A stretch of DNA of 64,000 nt from Saussurea involucrata (taxonomy: Eukaryota; Streptophyta; Magnoliopsida; Asterales; Asteraceae), in the NCBI GenBank assembly GCA_033807775.1, contig JAWVWS010001019.1, positions 1 through 64,000 of the forward strand, given 5' to 3'. Positions 10,795 through 23,582 of the stretch are shown here, one piece after another. Each line of letters opens with the position of its first letter. Position 1 is the stretch's first letter. The notes under the pieces are model-generated. The model was not told where the DNA came from and ran no database searches. It was given only the letters and a program-made list of their open reading frames with translations. The position numbers and the translations under genes were made by a program.

Positions 10795-11183
10795 TGTTTT
10801 GCTTGTTTTGTTAAATTGATGAAATGTGTATAGAATGATTACCAATCAGACTGAATTCATGATTTGTCATGTTTGAAACAGTCTGGTGGTCATTAGGATT
10901 TCCCGTTTACAAGACATTGTGATTGTGTTGGTATTTGATCATAAATATGATCCAGAACATGAATAACGTGCTAATCAGAATGGCTTTTTTTATCTCAAAG
11001 GTACGTCTTAATGCAATTTCTGATGTATATATTTTTTTTATCTCAAAGGTACATCCTAATTTAAACAATTATAACCTTATGAATTTATGATTTAAAATTT
11101 ATGATGACTCCAAACCAAAATCTGTGATGTTAACAGAATTTTAATCCATTACTAAAAAAATTCGGATGAATTTTAATCCATTA

Positions 11184-11670
11184 TTTGATAGAAAACCCTT
11201 TATTGTAGTACTTCCGGATCCTAGATTGGTGTTGTAACCGGGCTGGAGAAGGGGTCGAGGTCTGTCCGAGAGAGGATCTAACTTCTCACTGTTTCCTCTC
11301 GATCGAGGGGCTGTCCCGAATCCTGTTTCGGATCAGGTGCAGGTCGGCATCAATAACTGTGTTTTGGGGCTGTTTCGGGCTCATGTTTCCTGAGTCGTGG
11401 CTGTGGATGTGGAGACTGAAGTAGCGTCTTGAAGAGGGGATCGACTACTATGGACACCGGTCCGCAATAGCGACCGACACACGCGGGAACGGGGCATGTT
11501 TGCCTCTCGCAAACTGCTTCATCGTTGGGGCTGTTGTTTAATGTTTTTTATCCTTTTTGGTCCAGTTTGCCTTTGCTTTTGCTGGTCCTGTATGCTATTT
11601 TGTTACTGCTGCTACTTGGCAGTTTATGTTGGTGGTATAAAAGTTGAGTTTGCCTTTCAAAAAAATAAAA
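11184..11670 (+). mobile_element. 5'-truncated LINE-like insertion
   Basis: This is a 487-bp GC-richer block ending in the A-rich tail CAAAAAAATAAAA. It is flanked by the direct repeat TAATCCATTA (11174-11183 and 11671-11680). A poly(A) tail with a ~10-bp TSD is the signature of a non-LTR retrotransposon. No LINE protein motif could be read, so it would be a 3'-UTR piece. The ORF at 11496-11681 is not supported as a gene. Confidence 0.55.
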
Positions 11671-12069
11671 TAATCCATTAATTCAAATATTTTGAAACGT
11701 GATTGTGGTTGCCATAAATTCGCATGAATTAGTTATGGAATCTTCTAGCAAACTGTCGATTAAAACAAAAAGTGAAAGTCACAAAATTAACAAATCCCTA
11801 AATTACCCTTATAAGAATTAGGAACAATCAATTAACAAAAGAAACTAATCTAATGAGATCAACGGTTATGATGAAGGTTGCAAAGGTTGCAATCTTTTTG
11901 AGGGTTGCAAAATAGTCTTCCTCTACATATATATGCCCTCATATATATGGTTGTATGTACAAATATATATATAGATATATGTGTAAACGTTATATATAAA
12001 TGTGAGTATATATATACATATACATACATATATATATATATATATGTCCTCATATATATGGACGTATGT

Positions 12070-12100
<31 letters not shown>

Positions 12101-13132
12101 GATGTATGTGAAAACTTTACCTATCAATATGAGTATATATATATATATACATGCAAGGATGTAAATATTTGGAATCTACATGAGGGTGAGTATCGCATGC
12201 TAAATATTTACTGTGTAGAGATGGTCGTTATGCCATAATTTGTATAAGACGATTTATACGTTTTCACTACCATGGTACGTAATTTATTGATGGCTATCTC
12301 CTTGTGCACGAGGATTTAGACCTTTATGGACTACTTGTTCATTTTATTGTTGGCCGTATTGGATCACTAGCGAGTAGGCAATAGGGGACGTGGGGTCCTT
12401 GAGGTGTAAGTCGTCTAGTTCGGATATGCAATGTAGTCCCATAAGTCCTTGAGGTGTAACTCGATGGAGTAGGCACTAAAGGCATGGTACGAGATGGTTT
12501 GAGGTTGTGATGTCTTTATGGCATGGGAACTAGGATCGGGACTTGAGGTGCTATCCGATAACGTCGTGGGTGACTCCATTCCCGTGTTCTTGTCACCCCG
12601 ATGGCAACGGGTCTCCCCCGTATTTTGTTGTTAAAGAAATGTTTCTCGGTTATATAAATATGTTCAGGTGGGAACGCTTAACGAGATGATTGATGGTAAT
12701 TTAGATTACATGGAGCCGGTAACATCATTTTATGTCTTTTTGTCAAAATTATATAAATGTGCATTTCATGTAATTCTCACTAGACTTTTGTCTAACACTT
12801 GATGTTGCATGTTTGTGGATTACAGGTCCCACTAGCGGAGTCTAGACCTTGTTGAGTTGCCGACCATGCTAGGAGCTTGGAGGGTCGGGCTTTTGGGGAT
12901 TCGAGATGAGAGACTTTTGGAGATATAGTGACACCCGGATTAATCTTGCTTACTTTAAATTCTAGATTAATAGGTTGTTGTGTTTTACGTCTCCATACTC
13001 CTATGTTTAATCAATGTCCAAACTATCCCGTTGCATTTAAGGGTTATAGTTGGGTTATATTTTGAGGTTTAAATTTACCCATTTTTCGGAAATCCCCCTA
13101 AATTTATCGTTTAAATTTTAGGGTGTTACAAG

Positions 13133-13146
13133 TTGGTATCAGAGCT
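13133..13146 (+). other. Primer binding site of the outer gypsy
   Basis: TTGGTATCAGAGCT, matching the 3' end of initiator tRNA-Met, lies 2 bp after the LTR end at 13130. Confidence 0.9.
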
Positions 13147-13478
13147 CTAGTTTAAGTGAACTAGGTGTACTAGTGTGATGCCTAGACTTAAGCTGAGACC
13201 ATTAGGTGATGGAATGTGAGGAAATTGGGTAGAAACATTAAGATGGGACGTTTCAGAGTCAACAGAAAGTACATTATTGTGAATTATGAAAGTGGTAACG
13301 AGAATTCTTATGTGTAATGTGTTCATAATTTCAATTAGCTACTGCTATTATGAATATATTGTTATGTTAGTATGCTTGATTGCTATAATTATTAGGATCG
13401 TTGATTGTTCTAGTACGTTTCCTTGTGTTATCTCGTAGTCTATGTTCTTATCCTTATTTTCGGTTGTGACAGACATAA

Positions 13479-14843
13479 ATGGTAAATACTCGGAGCAGGA
13501 CTCAAGAAGATAATGTTGTAACCGAATCCACGGCCGATCAACCGAACATCGATGCATCTGCTTTGCCACCTCCACTTCCGCCTCTATTGGGCGGAATAGT
13601 GGAGCAAATCCCGAGGAGGAATATTGCCTCTACTAATCCGGTCATATCGGAAGTGACCCCTCAAACTCAAATGATGGACATGCTGCGGGCCATGAACGAT
13701 ACCATGGTCAAGCAGCAAGAGTTGTTCATGAAACTTTTGGAGGATAGGGATGCTTAACCGCGCCGTCACGAGACAATTGAAGAAAATGTGGGTGTTGTGG
13801 GATCTGGTGGTACAGGTGATGAAAACCGGTCGGATGGATTAGTTACATTAGAGACGAGGCCGACGGGAAGGGTATGCTCTTATAAGACCTTCTTATGTTG
13901 TAAACCACCGGAGTTCGTGGGTTCTGACAATCCAGTTGCCTGCATGAACTGGATTCGGGAGGTTGAGCAGGCCTTTCGGGCTTGTGACTGTGAGGAGAAT
14001 CAGAAGGTGAAGTTTGGTTCTCAAATGCTTCGGGGTTTGGCTTTAACTTGGTGGAATGTCTACACTTCCACTTTGGAGACTTCGGTATTAGCTAAAATGA
14101 CTTGGGCATCATTCAAGAAGAAGATTTTGGAAGAGTATTGCAACGAGCAAGAGATGGATATGATCGAGGAGGAGTTCCGGTCATTAAAGAAGAGAAATAT
14201 GTCGGTGAAGGAGTACACCCGCATCTTTATGGAGAAGCTAAACCTTGTATGGCACGTGGCCCCGACTGAGAGGGAAAAGATGAAGGCGTATTTGAAGGGA
14301 TTGTCGGCGAACATGATGGCGATGGTTCGAAATTCGAGAGCCACTAATCTTCGGGAGATTATTGAAGAAGCGAAAGTGATGGAGAGGGTTTATGCAAGGG
14401 ATAGCGAGGAAAAGCAAAGGGTTGGAGAGAAGAGAAAGTGGGAGAACTCTTCAAGCTCGTTTAAGGAGCCGAGACTCCAACCAAGTGGAAAAGAAGGGGA
14501 CAGACGACGGGAGGCAAGGTGGTGCCCTGAATGCAAGAGTAAGCACTTCGGTTCTTGCAACGCAAGCCAAACTTCGTGCTACAAGTGTGGAAAGCCAGGG
14601 CATATCAGCCCGGATTGTCCTATAAGGGGGACGGTGTGCTATGAGTGCAAGGAAATGGGACACATGAGGAGGGAGTGTCCCAAGTTAAAGGAAGCCGTGG
14701 AGGGGACTCACTCGAGGGCACAACAAAGAAGGGAGGACATCCCTAAGGCTCAAGGGAGAGCCTTTCAAATGACAAAGGAGGAAGCGAAAGAAACCGCAGA
14801 CGGAGTGTCGGGTACGTTCTTACTCAACTTCTTGCCCGCTTGA
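13479..14843 (+). pseudogene. Gypsy Gag, broken by a premature stop
   Basis: The start MVNTRSRTQ is the usual Gag start of plant Tekay/Del-like gypsy elements and aligns with the intact Gag at 54694. The frame stops at TAA 13755-13757 and continues in the same frame from the next codons. It runs through the Gag core ([24 protein letters not shown]) and two CCHC knuckles (CYKCGKPGHISPDC, CYECKEMGHMRREC) to a TGA at 14841-14843. The same spot in the 54694 copy has CGT for Arg just before the protease motif. Both stops can be explained by C-to-T change (CAA to TAA, CGA to TGA). Gag would form the particle core; this copy cannot make full Gag-Pol. Confidence 0.85.
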
Positions 14844-15160
14844 GCGTTGTTTGATACTGGCACCAACTGCTCTTTTGTCGAATGTGTTTTGCAAATCTTT
14901 GAATGTGCCTGTTAGTACACTACCCGAAGTTTTAGTTATAAGAGTAGCGATTGGTCAACAAGTAGTATTGAGGGAAGTTCTAGAGAATTGTCAACTAGGG
15001 GTTAGTGGTGAATTTCTTTAGGCGAACCTTTAGGATGAATCAATGTGGAAACACCACCGGGGCGCTAATGTGGCTTGGGAGTCCGAGGAGGACATGAAGA
15101 GACGTTATCCTCATCCTTTTGGGTAAGTACTAGGTTTCGAGGACGAAACCAATTCCAAGG
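14844..15160 (+). pseudogene. Protease scrap fused to integrase/chromodomain tail (pol deletion)
   Basis: Directly after the TGA the frame gives LFDTGTNCSFV, the aspartic protease active-site block (DTG). Protease-like sequence continues to about 15035. At about 15040 the text jumps to sequence matching the last ~30 codons of the intact polyprotein at 59600-59689 (WKHHRGAN, then ESEEDMKRRYPH). RT, RNase H and the integrase core are therefore gone, a loss of roughly 4 kb relative to the 52642 element. A polypurine tract (CAAGGAGGGGAGGAT, 15156-15170) precedes the 3' LTR. Confidence 0.82.
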
Positions 15161-16367
15161 AGGGGAGGATTGTAACACCCCAAATTTTCGGGTAACTTCC
15201 GTTCTAAGTAATAATTGTAATTTGGGATCCTAATATTTATTCAACCTCACCCCTTGTGACAAGCTTAGTATTTATGTATGTTGAGGTGTGTGTGTGCATG
15301 CATGTACACATGCATGTGCCAATCTTTCCCACGTAACCATTCTAGGTATGATTCTATGTATGCACCCATTCATTTTCATTGGTTCAAAAAGTGGGATGTT
15401 GGAATGATGTCTGACCACCGCTGCTACCATCTCATTTAAAATTCTCCTCCTGATTTTGGTTGCAGCCGTTGCTTTCCTTGCGGTACCATAGTGGCAAGAG
15501 TGCCATGGTCACTCTCGCAAGTGTCACCATCGTCGGACTTCTATGCTGCCTCTTCGTGATGCTCGCGGTACCAGGTTGGCGAGAGTGTCGGCGGTTGTGC
15601 CGTGTCACTCTCGTGGGTTGGCATTGTCGCCGGCGAATTATTTCATTTAAAGGGCGGCCGATCTTTTCTTTTAGGGCATTAAATTCCCTCATGCTTGGTT
15701 CGTAGCTTCACTCTTTTTTTCTCTTTTCTTTCTTGCCCGACATCAAGACCCATCCCATCTCTCTCATTTATTCCTCATCCTCATTTATTAAGTGGTGATC
15801 ATGGTTAGCAACTAGGGTTTTGACTTCTTTATTGTTACATACTTCAAGGGAGTGTTCAAGTTTGCAAGCTAAAGTTTCAAGTCAAGTCTCAAGATCTAGG
15901 GTTTTCATTTTTTGCTAGGGTTTCTACAACCTAAGGTAAGATGTCTTGGTATTATCGTCATCCTAGATTATGGACTTCATTATGACAATTCTAACTATAG
16001 TTTTCTTACAAACATTTAGGGTTCTTCAAGATTTGGGGGTTTTCTCTTACAAACCCCATTTGGTGAGCATTTCTCCACCCCTAACTAAGTATTAAGTTTC
16101 TTGTTATCTAGATGAAGGATCTCTCATGGGTTTATATCCTTGTTTGAAAGACTAGGGGTTTCCTTGTTTATTTGGGTTTGGTTAATACATATTTTATACA
16201 TATGAACATTCATCTTTTGTGTCAATATGACTTGTATATATACGTATACATACATATATATATATATGTATATGTCCTCATACATATGGATGTATGTTCA
16301 AATATATATATAGACTTATGTGTAAACGTTATATATAAATGTGAGTATATATATACATACATATATA

Positions 16368-16741
16368 GGCTAGGTATCAAATACAAACTAGATAGTTTGT
16401 ACAAACTCATACAAACTCAATCTACCTTCATGAATTTGCAATTTTTTTAATTTGGCTTCATGAATCTATATTTTGGATTCATGAATATAAAATTTGGCTT
16501 CATGAATATATAATTTGGCTTCATGAATCTATATTTTTCGGTGGAGCCCTAAAATACCCTTATAAATATAAAAAGAAGAAGTTATGGAGCCAAATTATAT
16601 ATTCATGAAGCCAAATTTTATATTCATGAAGCCAAAATATAGATTCATGAAGCCAAATTAAAAAAATTTCAAATTCATGAAGGTAGATTGAGTTTGTACG
16701 GGTTTGTACAAACTATCTGGTTTGTACCCGATACCACCCCT
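16368..16741. mobile_element. Foldback/MITE (374 bp), TSD ACATATATA
   Basis: Almost the whole element is an inverted repeat. The left arm reads GGTATC-AAATACAAACTAGATAGTTTGTACAAAC, and the inverted right arm matches it through repeated GGCTTCATGAATATA-type units. The arms are ~165 bp around a small centre near 16550. It is flanked by identical 9-mers ACATATATA (16359-16367 and 16742-16750). A 9-bp TSD fits a MULE-mobilised element. Transcripts would fold into one long hairpin. It has no coding capacity. Confidence 0.85.
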
Positions 16742-17187
16742 ACATATATATGCCCTCATATATATGGTTGTATGTACAAATATATATATAGATATATGTG
16801 TAAACGTTATATATAAATGTGAGTATATATATATACATATACATACAGAGTCCCACTAAATTGTAACCAATGAAAAAAATGTAAACTGTGAAACTAGATC
16901 TAGACCATTGATTGTTTCAATCAATGGTTAATATTAGAACGGTGGCACGATTGTAAATAAGTATGAATCCGGTGGCATGATGGTCTGGATGAAAATATGA
17001 AAAGGGCATTCTGGGAATGATATGTACGAAAATCAAATTGGAAGGTTTATCAAAAGCGTGAAATCAAGGACCACTTCGATTCTCTTCCTGATTCCACGGC
17101 CACGAAATACAAAATTGGAAACGATTATTCTATGAAACATACCTCGATTAAAGACGATTTGAATATTCGATTAAAGAACTGAAAGCG

Positions 17188-20100
17188 ATGGAAGAAGAAC
17201 ACAGGGGTTTAAGAGGTTAGGGTTCCAGGTTCGATTTTTCATATAATTTTCTTTCAAAACGATTTTGTTCATATGATAATAAGACATATTTTTTCATGTA
17301 GCTAGAAGGAAAAGCGAAAGAATAAAGGTGTTGACCTCGTTTTCCAATTTCAAGAATACGAAAGACAACCCAGTGGACGTGGATATGGAGGGAGTATCGA
17401 CTGCTCTGCAACTTGAAGGTATGAATATACATATCGAATGTGGAAGACAAGTGTTTTTCATATGTTTTAGTGTTCTTGTTGGAAGTTTCATTAGGCTAAA
17501 TCTTTGATGGGTATGAAAAACCCCAAAAAAATTGTGAACAAAAAATTACAATCGGTTGGAAACTGGAACATTTTTCTAACTAAAAAAACATCAAAAAATC
17601 AGCTGTTAAACTTACGAAAACTAAATACAAAAACTTGTTGTTGTGTATAATTTTATGACAATGGTTTTGGCCATGAAAATATTTTCATGGCCATAAAGGT
17701 GGGTAAAAGGGTATGAACTGTCAATAGAAAACCTGAAAAATATTAATAGTTTCAATGTTGTTAGACTGTTAAATAAATTTTTATGTTGGGTATTTTATTT
17801 TAAAAGTTTAGGGGAATAAAGGGTATGAACGATATTAACAAACGAATTGTTTCTGTTGTTTATTTTTATTATCAATAGTCTCAATTTGTGTTTTGATAGC
17901 ATGGTTACTAATGAAAAGTGAATTTATAAGTTGTATATAATTTTTGCCTCATGAAATTACTTGATTCCATGTGCAAATGCACTAGTAAATAGGTTACATT
18001 GACATATAATGATGCTGTTCATGTTCAGTGTTGTCAACATTTAACAAATGATGTAACATTCGTGTGTATTTAACGATTTTATTGAATTTGCATAAGGAGC
18101 CAAAACAAGAAGTATATATGCGAAAAAAGACGTAACTGAAAGGCGACACGAAGAAGGTAAATTTGTTATATCCAACGGAACTATTTTTTTACACTAAATT
18201 GATGTACATGTATTAATGACGTATATATCAGGCAATTTACCAGAGCAACAAACAGACGGACAAGATGACGAGATTATTATGGTCGAGGGGCGTGGTAGGA
18301 AACGAGCAAAGATAACAGGTATATACCAATTATTTATATGGTGAAATGAACATACATTGATGATTTTTCGTTAAACTGTGTGTGCCAACAACTATGTTAT
18401 TGAATGACATAAGTCATTATATGCTTTAAGACCAACAAATTTGACTTTACTTGTTTTCACGTAAGGCGTTGACCGAGAGGATGCTAAAAAGTCAAAGGAT
18501 AAGGCGAAAAAGGGAAAGGATAGAGGAAACAGAAAGAAAAAAAGAAAAGGGCCAGGTATGACAACATTTTAAAAACACATACATGCTTGTTATGAACTTA
18601 TACTGTTATAATGTTAACAACTTCACATTAACACCTGTAAAACAAATATTAACAAAAATTATAATGTTAGATCTTTCAAGGCCAAACCTGCGCGATGAAT
18701 CAACGGACGACGATGATTTCGTAGAGCGAGTACCTCTAACAAAGTCGGGTAAGAAACTTAAATGCTAAAATTTACAATAAAATGTGTTACAATTTGTAGA
18801 TATTAACAGATTTTCACTTTCTTTTCATTCAACTGTTGCTGCCATTAAATCATCAAGTGCATTAAAGGAGGAAAAAAATGATGATAAAAAGAACAAAAGG
18901 GGGAGAAAGCCAACTAGTGTTAATGGAATTAGAACTCGCACGTCACCGGTAACGTTCCATCAGACGTGCCTTCTTCTAAATGATGATCAAAAGGCGGCTG
19001 TTAAAAGAATGGGGCTTGAGTCAATGCTGCAATTGTCGGTTGATGGGATACCATCAAAGCTTGGTTTTTACGTGGTAGACAACTTAGATGCAGATAGATT
19101 GGAACTGGAGTTAGAGATGGCAACTATCCGAATTAACGAGGAAACAGTTCACAAGATTTTAGGACTTAAATTGGGGGGAATAAACCTGGACACAGTGGAT
19201 ATGGACCCAAGAAGCTGTGATATGATAAAAAGATGGGAGGCTAATTACAAGAAAGATAGGCCGAGACCGGTTGATGTGTCAAACGCAATAATTGATTCAA
19301 ACGACTCCGGAGAGATGTTCCAGTTAAACTTCCTTGTACTATTTGTGAATTCAATGGCAGAATGCAGCCCATCTGGAAATTGCCATAATCTTTTTTTGAA
19401 AAAGATTGACAGCACTGATATGATACCTAATATAAATTGGTGCCGGTACATCATCGAGAGTCTTCGCAGAAGCAAACGGAAGTGGAAGCGTGACACGTAC
19501 GACAGCTTCTACTCGGGGCCACTGACATTCCTGCCGGTAATTTTTTTTATTTCATGTTGTTTTGTTCTCTTTTTTATTAATACACACTAACTGTATTATT
19601 CACTACACAGTTTCTTTATGTCCATATGACGTCGTGTCCATCAGTTGAAGTTGATCGGAGTATGCTACCATTACACACTTGGACGATGGAAAAGCTTCGT
19701 GACATAACGAAATACGGATTCGATAACGGGGGGTTGCATAAGGCCCAAATAACAAGTATTAGATCTGAAAAAAGGACGGCTTCTAAAGGTAGGAAGCGGA
19801 ATGCTCCGGTAAAACATGTGGATAAGAGTACTTCAACGCTGGAAACTGCTCATACAAGTACAAATAATAAGGTACAGTCAGAGTATTACGTTTTCATAAT
19901 TTATAATCATACCTTCAATTATTGTATTTCATATTTATAACGGCCGTTCTGTTAAATATTGGACTTTGCTTTTGTAACATACAACAAAGTCAATTAAGAC
20001 GTGAAGCGTTGTCGAGCCATATGAAAATGACGTTGAAGGATCCGCTTTAAACGATATGGTAATAACTAACTAGCTAGCTACCTGATTAAATAAGTGTATT

Positions 20101-23100
20101 TATATTGATAAAGTAAATTATGTATATTTCTATTATTTAAGGTTGATGATCAATTTGAAAAACAACATGGAGGAGACTGCGAGACAGAAGATGCAGCGCC
20201 AAGAGAATCTGGGGGGGGAAGGTATTGTCTCGAACTAAACGATTATAAGTATTAAAATAAAAAATTTGTGAATATTTTATAAAAATTGATATTTATATGA
20301 CGGTTCATATGTATTTCGTATTTAAAAATTTACGAATGTCCGTATGTTTTTATAACATAATGCATAATTATATTGTTTAAGGGTGGTGATGGATTTGCAA
20401 AACAACATGGAGGAAATGGCGAAACAATATATGCATCGACCATAGTATCTGGGGGGAAGGTATTGTCTCGGACTAATTGATTATAAGTATTGTAGGAAAA
20501 CATTTATGATGATTTTATATAAACTGATATTGATATGAGGGTTCATGTGTATTTCTTATGTACAATTTTACCAGTGTTATTATGTTTTTTTAACATACAA
20601 AATGATTTTGTTATTTTAGGGAGATAATCGATTGGCAGAACAACATATAGGAGCTGTCGAAATAATGGATACTGCCACAAAATCTGCATGGAAGGTTCGA
20701 TCTCGGTTTAATTGTTTTTAACTTTCGTATGAAAAAAAGTATAATTAATTAATAAAAATGAATATTCATATGTGGGGTCTATTATTTCATATGTGCAAAT
20801 TTACCCATTTTCGTATATTAATTAATACAAAAATTAATTCTGTCATTTTAGGGTGATGCTCGATTGGAACAACAAGATGTGGGAGATAGCGATAAAAGAT
20901 ACGCATACAATGAATCTGGGGGAGAGGTATTGTCCTTGTATAAGTCTCAATTGTTTTTATATGAAACAAATTATGATCATACTGGTCCAGTTCATGATGA
21001 TATGCGGTTTTAATTTTAAAAGGTAACATTGAATACTCTCTAACATAGGTAAAAGAGTCATTGGTAATATCTTCAAACAAAGGGGATGCGGATATAACTG
21101 GTAAATCAGATACGAGAGAAAAGGTATATTACTGTAACACAGTTATACTTGCCATATCTAACTTTTTTAATAAAAAAATCATGGAAATACATATAAATTA
21201 AATAACTACATGTTTTTAGCTGCAGGAAACAGTGGGTGTTGTGGATGATGGGGGTGATGGGTTTAATATAACAGATGAGGATATCGCAATTGCATTTGAA
21301 GCGATTGAAAAGGTGGTACATGAAACAAACAATTCAGAAAAAGTTGAAGGTGGTGAAATCCGGGAACCAGATGGTGGGGTTGTGGATGATGAAGACGAAT
21401 GCGAAGACTTTGAGGACGAATATGAGCTACGAAAGGTACTAGCTTAACAATTTTCGTATAAATAACATATGTCGAAAAATGATATAGATATCCGCAAATG
21501 TGAAAAAATTTACCAATTTTCTTAGCTTTTTCACAAAAATGAAACACATGTGAAAAGGTTATTATCATAAATCATTAAACATAATCTGAAACGTACTTAA
21601 AATATATTTTCATATGTTTTTTTAAAACTTGATTCGTATGGAATTAAGAATTTTCATATAAAAAACATCATATTTCATAGTTTCAATATTTGCTATTCTG
21701 TCAACATAGCCGCTCAGAATAATAATTATTATCGTGTTATGTAAAAACAGGAGTACATGGCAAAAATCGAGGCACACTTGGAGCAGATATATTGCAATAA
21801 GCATGACGTGAGCAAATTGATAAAGGAGGCAATGGATTTGTTCCCAGAAGAGATGAACTTCGACGACTACCAAGAAACATTCGATGCGATTTTCAGAAAC
21901 GATTCGAGGACAGATAACGACAGTGAGACGGATAGCTATAGGGAGGAAAAGGAGAATAATGATACCTATCAGGAGGTTACCCCAACAAAGCTGGACTTTG
22001 AAGTTACACCAACACCACTTTCACAGATATGGTGCACTCAGACATTCAATAAGATAGACGATGACGTACTACAAAGATCTGTGAAGTCGTCATCGAAAGA
22101 TGCAGTTTCAGCTTCGATGCACTGTGATGAGACAACTCCTAGGTCGTCTAATAACCAACTGGTTCGGTACAACGCGAAAGAAAAGGGAAAAGGGACTACG
22201 GTAGGTGATGTGATACACCGTCGTGCTAGCAAACGAGAGACAAGACTTGGGGATCAGATGAGGTCACCGTACGTTAAGCGCTCAGTCGATGTTCGGATGG
22301 CATTGATAACTGACGAAAGGAAAGCCCACGAATTCTGCTTGGCTGGATATGGTGGCCTGAGTAAGTACAATTACATTATTAATTTTTTAACTTTAACACA
22401 ATTTCAACGTAACAGTTATGGTAGCATATGAAATTTGAATGACTTATTTATATTAATAAAATGTATACTACTCTGAAAATGTAGTGACATGCTGTACTGG
22501 TCAAGTACGGATCAAAAAATCATACAGGTAGGAATGGAAAGCTTGGTTGCGAATGAGCATATACTGACCAACGTGATCGATGGGTGGGTGGACATATTGA
22601 ACTACGAGGAGAAATACAGAAGTGTCTATTCCCCAAAACGGTTCTTCTTCAAAACATCAGTCCTGGTTAGTAGTGAGATCAACTTTAAAACATAAAACTT
22701 AAATTGATGTTTCCTATTCTAAGTCGTCAAAAATTTATCAGGAGGGTGGGGTGTTATTGACCCACATATACAACTATAATAAGCGCTACGAATGGTTCTT
22801 GAGGAACATTGCAGATGCAACAAAGCACCAAGTTGAAAACGTCAACATGAAAAACGTCGATCTGGTATGAAAGAAAAATAATTCAGTTATATTGATTTGT
22901 ATGTTTTAAGCGTGACCTATTTATTTAAGTAACTAATGAATTAAATATGATCAGATATTCTTTCCGATTATACAAGATCGACATTATTACTGTGTGGTGT
23001 TCAATCTAAAAAGTAACTTGATTGAGATAATAGACAACAGACAACAAGCATCTTTGGGAAGCGGTGTAGAAGATAAGTGCGATAAGGATGTCAGTATGTT

Positions 23101-23582
23101 GGTAAGTATACATTTTTCATATCACACAATCAACACAGATTTAATGGGGCAAATGAATAATATAAATCAATATTTGTAATGTACAACAAACGATGATGTC
23201 GACCCACTTGAAAGACACACATCACCCGGCTGCAAGAGTTGTAGAAAGTTTGCTAAAGGTTAGGCTTGTTACAAGTTGGCAAACAAGGAATAACTTTGTG
23301 GATTGTGGTGTTTTCGTGATGAGGAATATGGAATGCTACATGGGTGGAGGAAGCAGGGGTTTAACAACGAATCTAGAAAGGTAAGGCCCGGCACAAGCGA
23401 GGCAATTGGAAGGACTGAGAAAAAAGTACACTGCAAAGATACTCTTGAGCGAGTCGAACATGAGACGTGATTATGTGCAATCGGAGATAACACGATTCTA
23501 CAAGATGGACAATATAACACAAACACAGATTCTTGATCGTGCGAACGCAACTCGGACTGAAAGACTTGCTATGTTTGGATAA
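17188..23582 (+). pseudogene. Ulp1-like cysteine protease (peptidase C48) gene of the MULE, many exons, decayed
   Basis: ULP1-family proteins remove SUMO from target proteins. Exons with GT-AG borders and consistent phase are 17188-17215, 17302-17418, 18097-18156, 18232-18318, 18466-18555, 18671-18748, 18800-19536 and 19611-19871. Further exons follow at 20142-20926 (four repeats), ~21049, 21220-21435, 21751-22380, ~22489, ~22741 and 22956-23101. The final one ends at TAA 23580-23582. Exon 18800-19536 holds the conserved N-terminal domain of plant transposon ULP proteins (GFYVVDNLDADRLELEL; INEETVHKILGLKLGG). The catalytic domain shows His in RHYYCVVFNL (codon at 22982), Asp in IIDNR, Gln in SWQTRNNF and Cys in VDCGVFVMRNME (codon at 23304). 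A TAA at 23382-23384 cuts the catalytic domain after the Cys. The same frame continues to a natural C-terminus (ILLSESNMRRDYVQ). Another stop lies near 20047, and some splice sites look mutated. Confidence 0.75.
20142..20926 (+). repeat. Four tandem copies of a 25-codon exon within the Ulp1 gene
   Basis: Exon copies lie at 20142-20221, 20382-20459, 20620-20694 and 20852-20926, each preceded by TTTAG or TTTAAG and followed by GGTATTG- or GGTTCGA-type donors. The repeat period is 240, 238 and 232 bp. The encoded repeat is roughly GD.RLEQQ.GGD.E......ESGGE. Copies 2-4 are multiples of three. Copy 1 has an 8-G run that puts it 2 bases out. Confidence 0.8.

Larger units (their letters stand above)
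9191..11924 (+). mobile_element. MULE with truncated Ulp1-gene 5' exons (2.7 kb), TSD ACATATATA
   Basis: The element sits in the gypsy 5' LTR between identical 9-mers ACATATATA (9182-9190 and 11925-11933). Its ends are imperfect TIRs: the left reads TATTTTGAAACC then CTTGCAACTAGTGCAACC, and the inverted right end reads TATTTTGCAACC then GATTGCAACCTTTGCAACC. The A-rich ends and inverted GGTCAAGATT-like blocks resemble those of the 23-kb MULE. It contains only the first exons of the gene carried by the larger element and no transposase, so it is a deletion derivative that needs a transposase in trans. Confidence 0.8.
7990..13130 (+). repeat. 5' LTR of the outer gypsy element, interrupted by a MULE
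   Basis: The LTR pieces are 7990-9190 and 11934-13130, with the MULE at 9191-11924 and its 9-bp TSD copy between them. The pieces match 15171-16367 and the right-hand 3' LTR parts (16751-16837, 40159-41261). The LTR holds AT microsatellite-like stretches (about 9060-9180 and 11990-12150) that attracted the insertions. It ends GGGTGTTACA directly before the PBS. Confidence 0.85.

Noticed and set aside
9047..12238. ORFs rich in Tyr/Ile (YIYIYI) over TA-repeat tracts at 9000-9250, 11859-12238, 16172-16450 and 40090-40329
   Set aside because: They translate (TA)n microsatellite-like parts of the gypsy LTR and have no homologous content.
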